This document shows, one piece after another, positions 16,482 to 24,771 of a stretch of 64,000 nucleotides of DNA. The notes under the pieces are model-generated. The model saw nothing but the letters and a program-made list of their open reading frames with translations, was not told the DNA's origin and ran no database searches. The stretch is from Pseudopedobacter sp039918235 (GTDB lineage: Bacteria > Bacteroidota > Bacteroidia > Sphingobacteriales > Sphingobacteriaceae). The stretch spans positions 8,736-72,735 of the forward strand of contig JBDSHZ010000002.1 in assembly GCA_039918235.1 (NCBI GenBank). The letters run 5' to 3'. How positions within the stretch are numbered: the first letter of the stretch is position 1; each line of letters opens with the position of its first letter. Made by a program: the position numbers and the translations under genes.

Positions 16482-18167
16482 TTAAAAACCATAGCTAATG
16501 CCGCCTAAAATATTAATCCCATAATTAGGGTAGTAAGGGTATTTGTTATATTCTGTTCCTAAAAGGTTATTCACTTTAAAAAATGCACCAATCTGTTTAT
16601 TGTATTGATAGCTTGCCCCTACACTTAAATCGGCGAAAGCCTTAATGTTTTTAACGGTAACCACAGGAATAGGATCATTACTGATCATCTTCGCCTTGGT
16701 ATCGCCCTGAAAATAAAGATCTCCATCCAGTTTTACTTTATCTGCAATTTTAAAGGAAGCGTTTGAAGATAAGGTAAAGCTTGGGCGTAACCATGCATAT
16801 TGTTCTACACTATTGTCATATTGCTTCAGACTGATTTTACTGTCCAAGTTAAAAGCATCAGAGAAATTCATATTGAGTTCCCCGGTGAAACCTAAAATAT
16901 TCATGTTACCGTTGAAATAATCCACATTGAACTTTTGTGGGGTAATGCTATTGTTGATAAAATAAGATAAATCAGTCACGGTTTGATAAGAAACCATTGC
17001 TTTATAGCCCACATTTGCAGCAAACGTTCCTCTAATTCCTCCGGCAGCATCAAATTTATTCACTGCATTTCTTAGGTTGATATTCTCTGCAAGGTAAGGG
17101 TTAAGATCTGTTAAGGTCTTTAATTTTGTCTTCTCTACATCGCCTCCAAAACTACCGAAGATGGTGAGGTAATTTTTAATCAACATGAAATCCAGACTGG
17201 CAGCAGGAAAGAAATGGATCCTTTGATTGGTTCCAAATTCATTCACATAGTTAATTCCAGCAGTTAACCTGATCAGATCGGTTTGATATTGTAAATAAGG
17301 ATTTATCCTGAACAAATTATTGTTAAAAGTAACGCTTACATCTTTACTACTGGTAAAATCAACAATTCCGTTGGCGCCAACCCTTACCTTGTTTAAATCT
17401 TTTCCCACTCCTCCGGAAAGGAAAAAAGAATTCTCTTTGGCCGAGAAGGCATTGTTGAAGATAGATGCACCAATTTTGCCAGCATAGGTCAGTGCTGTTT
17501 CATCGGCAGCATCTGTTCTGTTGAACAGCAAGCCTTCTCCTTCAAAATAATTGAATTTCTGTTGTTCTGGATCAAGGTTAGTGAAAGTTGCATTAGGGTC
17601 TATTCCGTAAAAATAAGTGCTTCTTCTGTTGTAGCTCAATTTTCCTTCTAACACCATTGCATCTCCTATGCTGCGGCCGTAACCTCCAATTTCTTGCTGA
17701 CTAATTTTCTGCTGATTTAACTTACCACTCATGCCTAAATGATTGAAGTTAAAACCTGCCTGTAAGGCTTCATCCTGACCTGTGGCAATGTTTATTTGAC
17801 CTAAAGTAGTCCCAAGATTACCGAAACCAAGTTTGGCGTAATTATTTTGCAAATCTTCTGCTTTTTGCTGGGCTAATTTTTGTGCTTCCAGTTCTCTAAT
17901 CCCACTGTTCAGCTCTAATCTTTTATCTAATAAATTATAGCTTAATTTTGGATTAAAAGGTTTGGTGTCGTTCAAGTCCGGACTGCGTCTAATCTTTACC
18001 GCATCTGCCAAAACAGGTTTATAAGACCTTACCACGTCAATTTCTTCGGTTACCGCATTTCTGCTGGTATCTCTTTTTACTGGGATGGTTTGTGCAGAAG
18101 CTACAATCCCAAAACCCAAAAAACAGGAGATAAAAATAGTATTCGCTATATAATATATTTTGGTCAT
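16482..18167 (-). CDS. TonB-dependent-receptor-like outer-membrane beta-barrel
   Basis: The 561-residue protein has a signal peptide ending near VASAQ (residue 26), a conserved TEEIDVVRSYKPVLADAVKI segment, and then repeated amphipathic strands ending in the canonical aromatic C-terminus GISYGF. A full plug domain and carboxypeptidase-like N-terminus are lacking, so it is a short barrel, not a full SusC-type receptor. It is coded 4 bases after the giant TPR gene and before the HU-SPOR/ExbBD/TonB genes, so it is a plausible outer-membrane client of that energy module. Confidence 0.8.
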   Translation of the reverse strand: MTKIYYIANTIFISCFLGFGIVASAQTIPVKRDTSRNAVTEEIDVVRSYKPVLADAVKIRRSPDLNDTKPFNPKLSYNLLDKRLELNSGIRELEAQKLAQQKAEDLQNNYAKLGFGNLGTTLGQINIATGQDEALQAGFNFNHLGMSGKLNQQKISQQEIGGYGRSIGDAMVLEGKLSYNRRSTYFYGIDPNATFTNLDPEQQKFNYFEGEGLLFNRTDAADETALTYAGKIGASIFNNAFSAKENSFFLSGGVGKDLNKVRVGANGIVDFTSSKDVSVTFNNNLFRINPYLQYQTDLIRLTAGINYVNEFGTNQRIHFFPAASLDFMLIKNYLTIFGSFGGDVEKTKLKTLTDLNPYLAENINLRNAVNKFDAAGGIRGTFAANVGYKAMVSYQTVTDLSYFINNSITPQKFNVDYFNGNMNILGFTGELNMNFSDAFNLDSKISLKQYDNSVEQYAWLRPSFTLSSNASFKIADKVKLDGDLYFQGDTKAKMISNDPIPVVTVKNIKAFADLSVGASYQYNKQIGAFFKVNNLLGTEYNKYPYYPNYGINILGGISYGF

Positions 18168-18171
18168 GTTC

Positions 18172-21100
18172 TTATTTGCTATTCAATTTATCCAATTTCT
18201 TTTTCGCTATTTCCAATAGCTCATCTTTACCATCATAGTTATCTATGACACTTTTTAGCGTGGCAATTGCCTGTACGTTATCTTTTTGTGCAGTGTAATT
18301 GTCGGCTAAAAGAATAAATGCTTTGGCATTCCAATAATCATAATTAGGCATGGTCTTGGCCAGCTCAAAACAGGTAGCAAGGGAAGCTTTATAATCCTTT
18401 TTCAAATATTGCAACTCAGCGATATTATAAAGTGCTTCTGCACCTGCGATAGATTTAGTAGCTTTCACTACGCCTTCAAATTGTTTTCTTGCCATTGCAG
18501 TATCTGCCTTCACCAAATAAGCTTTACCCGCATACAATCCCGCTCTGTTTCTTTCCTCTTCTGAAGATTTTTCATAATTTTTTACCAAGTCAACATATTG
18601 CAAAGTCATATCGGGTACTTGAATACCAGCGTAGGCAATCATGAGGTTGTTGATGGCAAAAGCATAATTGGATTTATATTCTGAAGAGATTTCCAGTTTT
18701 TTAAGGTGAACAATGGCTTCATTATATTGCTGATTGTTCAGGTATATTTTAGAAATGCTGATCAATGCTTTTTCGGTGTATTCACTGGTCCAGTCATTTA
18801 ATATGTATTCATAATCAATAATTGCAGGAGCAAATTTGCCCGTGTTCTTATAGCTTTCTGCCCTAATGAACTTGGCATGTTTATCTTGAATGGCCTTTGG
18901 GAATTTATCAAAGTAAGCATTTACAGAAGCAATTGCTCCTTCCCAATCTCCTCTCAAATATTGGCTGTTAGCCGCTTGAAACATGATGTTGTCCTGTTCT
19001 GAAACGGTGTAATTCCCTATAGAAGTGGTGCTGGCGTAATTGATGAAATCTGTAGCATTTCCCAAATCGATGTAAATTTTCTCAATTAATTTTAAAGCCT
19101 GTTGTGCTTCATCTGTAGATTTATAGTCTTGTACTACTCTTTTAAAAGTTTCTAAAGCAGCTTGGTCATTTTTCTGATCATAATAAACCAAACCAATGGT
19201 GATTAAAGCCCTAGGAATATAAGAGCTTCTTGGGTATTTCTGAACAAAATTGCTAAGATCTGTTTGTGCTTTTTCTTTCTGACCAATTAAGAAATAGGTA
19301 TAAGCCATTTCAAATCCCGCATCATCTGCATAATTAGAGTTCGGGAATTTGGATAATAAAGATTGAAGTGTGGCAATTTTTACTTCTGGTTGGTTTTGCA
19401 AGCCTTGTATAATTCCTCTTTGAAATAAAGCATAATCTTCACTTGCACTACCTTGTGCGATTACCCGGTTGTAATATCCTAAGGCGCTGTCGTAATTTTT
19501 AGCACCAAAATAAGCATCGGCTAAACGTAAAGTGGCATCTCTAACGGTCTTTGCATCTTTTTCGTTTCCATTTAAAAACCTCGCAAGATAGGTAGCTGCA
19601 ACCGGATAATTTTCTCCCTCTAAAGCCGCATAACCCAATGCGTAATTGGCATAGTTAAACAGATCAGTTTTTTTGGCGGCCGGCATAGCTAAGAAATTCT
19701 TGAAATTAGCGACTGATTCCCCATATTTTCTTACCTCGTACATGGCTTCTGCACACCAGTAGGTAGATAAAGCATATATTTCAGGATCAACAGGGTAGGC
19801 GTTTGATCTTAAAAACAAACCTATGGCATTCTCGAAAGCCCTTTCATTGTAAAACTCTAACGCTCTGTAATAGGTCACTTTCTCATAGGCTTCCTTGGCA
19901 TCCAAATTTTTATCTTCTATACCTTCTAAAACATCTATGGCATCTCTATAATTTTTAGTGCTCAATAATACTTTAGCCAATAAGATTTTTGCCTCGTTTA
20001 ATTTTTTTGATCTGGGATATTTTTTCAAATAACTGCGTACAGCGTCTAACGCGATGCTATGAAATTCTAACTCATAAGATAGCTTGGCGAAATTAAATAA
20101 GGCATCTTCTTCAATCTCCTTATCAAAATCCATTTTAGCACTTTCCTGAAAAGCACTTCTTGCTCCTTGCTTATTCTGGCGGGTAAGGTAAGCATCTCCT
20201 AAAGTATACAAACCGGCTTGGCTGTAAGGTGTTTTATCTTTGATCAGCTTACCGAGCTGCTCAACGGCCAAATTGTATTTTTTAAGCTTATAATAAGTAT
20301 AACCAATCTGGTAACTGTCTTGGTTGTTCTGCGTTTTATTTAGGTCTTGTTTCATGAAACGCTCATAATAGGTTTGTGCGTTCTGATAATCTGCTTTAGC
20401 AAAGTAGGAAGCGGCAATGATCCTGAGCATCTCCGTTTCATTCAATTGCTTGGTTTTCTCTACAATTGGAATGGTGTAAGCCAATACATCATCGTATCTT
20501 TTATCCAAGAAATAAATGGCAGAAATATAATAAGGATAACTTTCTTGGTAGTTTTTAGAGTTCTTTAACTTTTCAAAATTCTGTAATGCGATAGGATATT
20601 GCTGATTGATGTAGGCAATATAGGCATAGTAATAAGTCGCTTGTTCTGAATATATGGAGTTATTGTCTTTTATCAATCCAAAGAGTGGTTTTGCACTCGC
20701 ATAATCTTTGATCTCAAAATAAGAGTAAGCAGTCTTGAACTTGTATTCGGTATCTTCTTTACCGGTAAGGTCAATAGAACTGACTTGGGTAAACCAATTT
20801 AATGCTTCCTGATACTGACCAGATTTAAAATAGTATTTACCTACCTGAAAAAAAGCTTGTTTAGACCTGGAGCTCTCCGGATGGTTTTTGATGAATTTTT
20901 TGAACAGTTGCTCTGCATCATCATTATTGAGTTCTAAGGCACAAACAGCTCTGTAATATTCACTGCTCACCTTTAGCTGAGACAATTCTGAATTGTTTTC
21001 ATGTTGATCCGCCTTGATCGCCCTGCTTTTTTCCACTTCATAAAACATTGCGGAAGCAGCAGCATATTTCCCTTGTTCTAAAAGTTCAACACCTGTTTTG

Positions 21101-21195
21101 TATTTATTGTTGATGTCAAAATAGGAAGGGATTTGAGCCAATAAGGCTTTTCCGAGGAGGAGGAATGTAAAGAACAGTATATTTTTTTTGCGCAT
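18172..21195 (-). CDS. Large periplasmic tetratricopeptide-repeat protein
   Basis: This 1007-residue protein has a signal peptide (FTFLLLGKALLAQ, residues 9-21) and about twenty TPR-like helical pairs along its whole length, for example QAFFQVGKYYFKSGQYQEAL and ALFNFAKLSYELEFHSIALD. It resembles scaffold proteins of the BamD/YbgF (CpoB) kind but far longer. It heads the minus-strand block with the barrel, SPOR, ExbB, ExbD and TonB-like genes. Its context suggests a periplasmic adaptor role in the outer-membrane energisation module. This role is inference from position. Confidence 0.85.
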   Translation of the reverse strand: MRKKNILFFTFLLLGKALLAQIPSYFDINNKYKTGVELLEQGKYAAASAMFYEVEKSRAIKADQHENNSELSQLKVSSEYYRAVCALELNNDDAEQLFKKFIKNHPESSRSKQAFFQVGKYYFKSGQYQEALNWFTQVSSIDLTGKEDTEYKFKTAYSYFEIKDYASAKPLFGLIKDNNSIYSEQATYYYAYIAYINQQYPIALQNFEKLKNSKNYQESYPYYISAIYFLDKRYDDVLAYTIPIVEKTKQLNETEMLRIIAASYFAKADYQNAQTYYERFMKQDLNKTQNNQDSYQIGYTYYKLKKYNLAVEQLGKLIKDKTPYSQAGLYTLGDAYLTRQNKQGARSAFQESAKMDFDKEIEEDALFNFAKLSYELEFHSIALDAVRSYLKKYPRSKKLNEAKILLAKVLLSTKNYRDAIDVLEGIEDKNLDAKEAYEKVTYYRALEFYNERAFENAIGLFLRSNAYPVDPEIYALSTYWCAEAMYEVRKYGESVANFKNFLAMPAAKKTDLFNYANYALGYAALEGENYPVAATYLARFLNGNEKDAKTVRDATLRLADAYFGAKNYDSALGYYNRVIAQGSASEDYALFQRGIIQGLQNQPEVKIATLQSLLSKFPNSNYADDAGFEMAYTYFLIGQKEKAQTDLSNFVQKYPRSSYIPRALITIGLVYYDQKNDQAALETFKRVVQDYKSTDEAQQALKLIEKIYIDLGNATDFINYASTTSIGNYTVSEQDNIMFQAANSQYLRGDWEGAIASVNAYFDKFPKAIQDKHAKFIRAESYKNTGKFAPAIIDYEYILNDWTSEYTEKALISISKIYLNNQQYNEAIVHLKKLEISSEYKSNYAFAINNLMIAYAGIQVPDMTLQYVDLVKNYEKSSEEERNRAGLYAGKAYLVKADTAMARKQFEGVVKATKSIAGAEALYNIAELQYLKKDYKASLATCFELAKTMPNYDYWNAKAFILLADNYTAQKDNVQAIATLKSVIDNYDGKDELLEIAKKKLDKLNSK

Positions 21196-21241
21196 AATAG
21201 ACTTAAAATGGATATTTCTAAATTACAACTTGTAAAAAGCT

Positions 21242-21291
21242 TTAAGGGGATAAATTAACCAACACCTGTTAATAAACCCCTTTTTAACGTA
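21242..21291 (-). terminator. Possible terminator after pyrB
   Basis: TTAAGGGG and CCCCTTTTTAA face each other across about 29 bases, and on the minus strand the second arm is followed by AAAGCTTTTT. The long loop makes it a weak candidate. Confidence 0.3.
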
Positions 21292-21352
21292 AAATTTAGA
21301 CCTTTAATATAGCTTGGGTAAATGAATGTTTTAAGGATGTAGATGAGGTTGG

Positions 21353-22291
21353 TTAAGCTTTTTGGCTGGCCAGCAGGTAAAGTACTGCCATTCTTACTGC
21401 TACGCCATTTTCTACCTGTTCCAAAATTATAGATTGTTTGCTGTCGGCCACGTCACTGGTGATCTCCACTCCTCTATTGATAGGACCTGGGTGCATCACC
21501 ACAATTTCTTTGTCTAAAGAATTAAGGATTTTTTTATTGAGGCCGTACATCATGGAATATTCTCTTAAAGATGGGAAATACTTGATTTCCTGTCTTTCTA
21601 ACTGGATCCGCAACATATTCGCAACATCGCACCAGTTTAGCGCCTTCATTAAATTGTGTTCCACTTTTACGCCCAGTGTGCCAATGTATTTGGGAATTAA
21701 GGTAGTTGGCCCGCAAACCATCACCTCGGCACCTAATTTTTGTAGGCATAAGATATTTGATAAAGCAACCCTAGAATGCAATACGTCGCCAACAATCACC
21801 ACCTTTTTACCTGCTACTTCTCCCAATTTTTCTTTGATGGAAAAAGCATCCAATAAGGCCTGGGTAGGATGTTCATGCGCACCGTCTCCGGCATTTACGA
21901 TTTGGGCATCAATGTGCTTGCTTAAAAAAACGCCGGCACCAGCATAAGGGTGACGCATCACCACCATATCCACCTTCATGGCCAAGATGTTGTTTACCGT
22001 ATCAATCAGGGTTTCCCCTTTACTTACCGAAGAGCTGGATGCTGCAAAGTTTACCACATCTGCGGAGAGCCTTTTTTGTGCCAGTTCAAAAGAGAGCTTG
22101 GTACGGGTAGAATTCTCGAAAAATATATTTGCTATGGTGATGTCCCTTAAGGATGGGACTTTTTTGATGGGCCGGTTAATGACATCCTTAAAAGTATTGG
22201 CAGTTTCTAAGATGAGTTCAATGTCCTGCTTGGTCAAGTCTTTGATCCCTAATAAATGCTTACTGCTTAATTTCTGTGCTGTTTCTGCCAT
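21353..22291 (-). CDS. pyrB: Aspartate carbamoyltransferase, catalytic subunit
   Basis: This 312-residue enzyme shows the carbamoyl-phosphate loop STRTKLSFE (61-69), the MRHPYAGAG segment near residue 113, HPTQALLDAF near residue 141, and MHPGPINRGVEI near residue 267. It forms carbamoyl aspartate in pyrimidine synthesis. The length fits the PyrR-linked single-chain type without need for PyrI. The start lies 4 bases after the pyrR stop, so the two are co-transcribed. Confidence 0.96.
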   Translation of the reverse strand: MAETAQKLSSKHLLGIKDLTKQDIELILETANTFKDVINRPIKKVPSLRDITIANIFFENSTRTKLSFELAQKRLSADVVNFAASSSSVSKGETLIDTVNNILAMKVDMVVMRHPYAGAGVFLSKHIDAQIVNAGDGAHEHPTQALLDAFSIKEKLGEVAGKKVVIVGDVLHSRVALSNILCLQKLGAEVMVCGPTTLIPKYIGTLGVKVEHNLMKALNWCDVANMLRIQLERQEIKYFPSLREYSMMYGLNKKILNSLDKEIVVMHPGPINRGVEITSDVADSKQSIILEQVENGVAVRMAVLYLLASQKA

Positions 22292-22295
22292 TTTA

Positions 22296-22841
22296 CTAAC
22301 TGTTCTCTGAAATTAAAACTACCTTATCTTCTTGGTCGGCTTCTTTCCAGCTTACCACTACTTTCTGCGAAGAAATAGAATCTACTTTTATGCCGATGTA
22401 ATCTGGTTCTATCGGTAATTGTCTGCTGTACCTTCGGTCAACCAACACTAAAAGCTCTACCTTTTCTGGTCTGCCAAATGCCAGCATCGCATCCATTGCT
22501 GCCCTGATGGTCCTGCCTGTCCATAGCACATCGTCTACCAGAATTACTTTTTTATTCTCAATGATGAAATCTATTTGCGTACTGTTGGGCACCAGCGGAC
22601 TATCGCCACGTCTAAAGTCATCCCTATAAAAGGTGATGTCTAAGATGCCGTTTTCAATTTTTGCATCAGGAAGAATATTGGAAAGCTCTTTGGCGATTCT
22701 CTTGGAAAAGTAAATCCCTCTGGGTTGTATGCCAATGATCACCGAATTGGAGAAATCGTTATGATTTTCTATTAATTGATGACAAAGCCTTTGAAGGGTA
22801 ATTTTGAACTTCGGACCGTCTAGCAGCGTTAAATTTTGCAT
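22296..22841 (-). CDS. pyrR: Bifunctional pyr operon regulator / uracil phosphoribosyltransferase
   Basis: From the ATG at 22841 the protein has 181 residues, close to the family norm of about 180. The PRPP-binding loop VILVDDVLWTGRTIRAAMDA lies near residues 95-115, and IGIQPRGIYFSKRI is the PyrR N-terminal signature. In Firmicutes PyrR controls pyr attenuation by UMP-dependent RNA binding; its regulatory role here is inferred from linkage to pyrB. An upstream TTG at 22862 is less likely than the ATG, which gives the normal family N-terminus. Confidence 0.92.
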   Translation of the reverse strand: MQNLTLLDGPKFKITLQRLCHQLIENHNDFSNSVIIGIQPRGIYFSKRIAKELSNILPDAKIENGILDITFYRDDFRRGDSPLVPNSTQIDFIIENKKVILVDDVLWTGRTIRAAMDAMLAFGRPEKVELLVLVDRRYSRQLPIEPDYIGIKVDSISSQKVVVSWKEADQEDKVVLISENS

Positions 22842-22907
22842 CAGCAGTGTTGGTTTGAGCAAAAATAGGAAAAATTAATAGTTCTCGGTGAAAAAGTTGA
22901 AAGATAT

Positions 22908-22975
22908 GGAAGGTGGGAGGTCGGAAAACGGATGTCGGAGGTCGGAAGTCAGGAGTCGGAGGTCAGAAGTTGCGA
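22908..22975 (+). repeat. GGTCGGA short tandem-like repeat
   Basis: Five or six degenerate units around GGAGGTCGGA and GGAAGTC follow one another upstream of pyrR. The GC content and structure differ from the neighbouring DNA. Such AGTCGGA arrays are a frequent kind of intergenic repeat in Bacteroidota; nothing in the sequence tells a function. Confidence 0.55.
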
Positions 22976-23041
22976 GAAGGAATTCACTGTAAGATCGGAT
23001 GCGGTTGGTTTGCTTCACCTTAGCGTACCCTTCGCCAAGTG

Positions 23042-23079
23042 TTCGCTCATCTTACGTTATTTAAGGGAGATGAGCGAAG
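23042..23079. repeat. Inverted repeat TTCGCTCATCT / AGATGAGCGAA
   Basis: A perfect 11-bp inverted repeat brackets a 16-base loop, and outside it CCTTCGCC and GGGCAAGCGAAC carry imperfect symmetry. No T run follows, so a simple terminator is unlikely. It lies in the gap between pyrR and the small ORF at 23102. Confidence 0.4.
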
Positions 23080-23101
23080 GGCAAGCGAACAGCAGCCTTA
23101 T

Positions 23102-23341
23102 CTAGTCGGATGCTGTTTTCCAATACTTGGCAATTAAGGCATGGTAGAGGCTTCCTTTTCTAAGTGCTAAACGGGACTGGGTTTCTTGCTTTGCTTCCAG
23201 TTGATTCCTGATTCCTTTGGCATAAGCTACCGCATTGGTAAAGAGGGCTTTGCCTGCCAATTGAGCTGTGCTGGGTTTTAAATTGCTCTTATCCGGATAG
23301 GCAGTAATGATGGTTCTTTCACCATGGTATTGCTTTAACAC
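23102..23341 (-). CDS. Small conserved-looking hypothetical protein, start uncertain
   Basis: The GTG at 23341 gives 79 residues (HGERTIITAYPDKSNLKPST in the middle). The pattern of RTIITAYP followed by a basic helical region LAGKALFTNAVAYAKGIRN resembles short bacteroidete hypothetical proteins of about 100-130 residues. The frame stays open upstream to a stop at 23450-23452, and the extra codons read like protein (LGKSIKPIANTNNLLIKG, then LRGNINKTIVLKQYHG). So the true N-terminus probably lies near 23428, where only ATT or CTA-like codons are found. It could be a gene with a rare start or a remnant that has lost its ATG. The function is unknown. Confidence 0.5.
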   Translation of the reverse strand: MLKQYHGERTIITAYPDKSNLKPSTAQLAGKALFTNAVAYAKGIRNQLEAKQETQSRLALRKGSLYHALIAKYWKTASD

Positions 23342-23448
23342 AATTGTTTTGTTGATATTTCCGCGTAAGCCTTTAATTAAGAGGTTGTTTGTATTTGCTA
23401 TAGGTTTAATGGATTTACCTAGCCCAATTAAGTAATTTTTATTATAAA

Positions 23449-23541
23449 GCTATACTGTAGCTATACTCATCCTATACTGAAGTAGGCTTCATCCTACGTT
23501 TATGCTATACTCATCTTATAATCATCCTATACTCAGACTAC
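23449..23541 (+). repeat. Degenerate CTATACTCATC short repeats
   Basis: Variants of CTATACTCATCCTATACT occur at 23461-23478, 23504-23520 and 23521-23536 with no fixed spacing. The rest of the gap between 23342 and 23639 is AT-rich and holds no gene. Confidence 0.45.
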
Positions 23542-23639
23542 TTTTATGGTTGAAAAAAGTGAGAGGATGGAAGTTGATTTTTTAGAAATAGGGAGATTGA
23601 AATACAAAATGTACCGCCATTGTTTATTTGTGCCTATTT

Positions 23640-24554
23640 TTAATCTTGATAAGAGCCAAAACGGTCAATCAGCAATTGTGGGAAGTCTGATATGATTCCA
23701 TCAACACCTAGCTGCGCCATTTCCTCAATTTCTTCTTTGGTGTTCACTGTCCAAGGAATAACAGAGACCTTTGCTGCGTGGGCAGCGTTCATGAATTCTT
23801 TGTTCAGCATTTTATAATAAGGACTGATGATGTTTGGCGTGAAGCCTAAATCGGCTATGTTCTCATCATAGCTTTTGGTATTGGCAATTAAAAAAGATAA
23901 TTCTTGTTTAGGATATTGCTGCTGTAAATATTGCAATGGACGGACATCAAAGGACTGCACCATGGTACGTTTATCAATTTTCTTAGCGTTTAGCACTTTC
24001 ATTAAAGCTTCCGCAAATGTTGGCGGGTTAGGATGTTCAATTCCATCACCGGCTTTACTGCTTTTAATCTCTATATTATAGCTTACCTCCCTAAGCTTGT
24101 TTTTCTTAATATAGGTTTCCACACTATCAATCAGTTCGGCAAGTAAAGGCTTGTAAGTCTTCATCTTTTTTTGATCGGGAAATTGAGGGTGAACTTTATT
24201 ACCCCCATCAAAGTTTTTGATGGTTTTGTAATCCATTTGGTAAAGCACTAAACTTTTTTCCTCTTCTTTGCTTATTTCTTCACCATTTGGTGTTAACATA
24301 AATGCGGAGGCCATGTAGGTATCGTGGGAAACCACCACCTGCTGGTCTTTGCTCATCACTACATCCAGTTCTAGGGTTTTTACACCAAGCTTTACGGCAT
24401 ACAACATGGCTTCAATGGTGTTTTCGGGCATCATGCCTCGGCCCCCTCGGTGTGCTTGAGTATCAAACTTTTGCTGGGAGAATCCCTGTACTGTAATCGC
24501 TAGGAATACCAATGTGCCTATCATACGGCATGTATTTAATCTAATGTTGCTCAT
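23640..24554 (-). CDS. Glycerophosphodiester phosphodiesterase, exported
   Basis: The 304-residue protein has a signal peptide ending VQGFSQQ around residue 27, and then a GDPD TIM-barrel. The catalytic AHRGGRGMMPENTIEA segment (residues about 34-49) is followed by TLELDVVMSKDQQVVVSHD, which carries the Glu-Asp metal ligands and the second His. The C-terminal WTVNTKEEIEEMAQLGVDGI segment with DFP is typical. It hydrolyses glycerophosphodiesters to glycerol 3-phosphate and an alcohol in the periplasm. It is divergent from the TonB-dependent receptor gene. Confidence 0.92.
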   Translation of the reverse strand: MSNIRLNTCRMIGTLVFLAITVQGFSQQKFDTQAHRGGRGMMPENTIEAMLYAVKLGVKTLELDVVMSKDQQVVVSHDTYMASAFMLTPNGEEISKEEEKSLVLYQMDYKTIKNFDGGNKVHPQFPDQKKMKTYKPLLAELIDSVETYIKKNKLREVSYNIEIKSSKAGDGIEHPNPPTFAEALMKVLNAKKIDKRTMVQSFDVRPLQYLQQQYPKQELSFLIANTKSYDENIADLGFTPNIISPYYKMLNKEFMNAAHAAKVSVIPWTVNTKEEIEEMAQLGVDGIISDFPQLLIDRFGSYQD

Positions 24555-24771
24555 GGCGGCAAATTAAGCTGCTCATATTAAGAGAAAGGAAATTTTAAGG
24601 TATCAAATTGTTTAAAAAGGGATTTTTATATCGCCTATAAAGGCCGATTTGTTAAAAATAAATGAATCAAACTTCAAATTAGTTACAGATTTAACCAAAT
24701 TAATTCATTTTAAATTCGCTATCTGATAATAATGGCAAGTTAGTTTCGTGGAAAAATAATTTAGCACATTT

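Noticed and set aside
23449..23541. Repeats that could suggest a CRISPR array
   Set aside because: The units CTATACTCATC are short, degenerate and not evenly spaced, and no cas genes are near.
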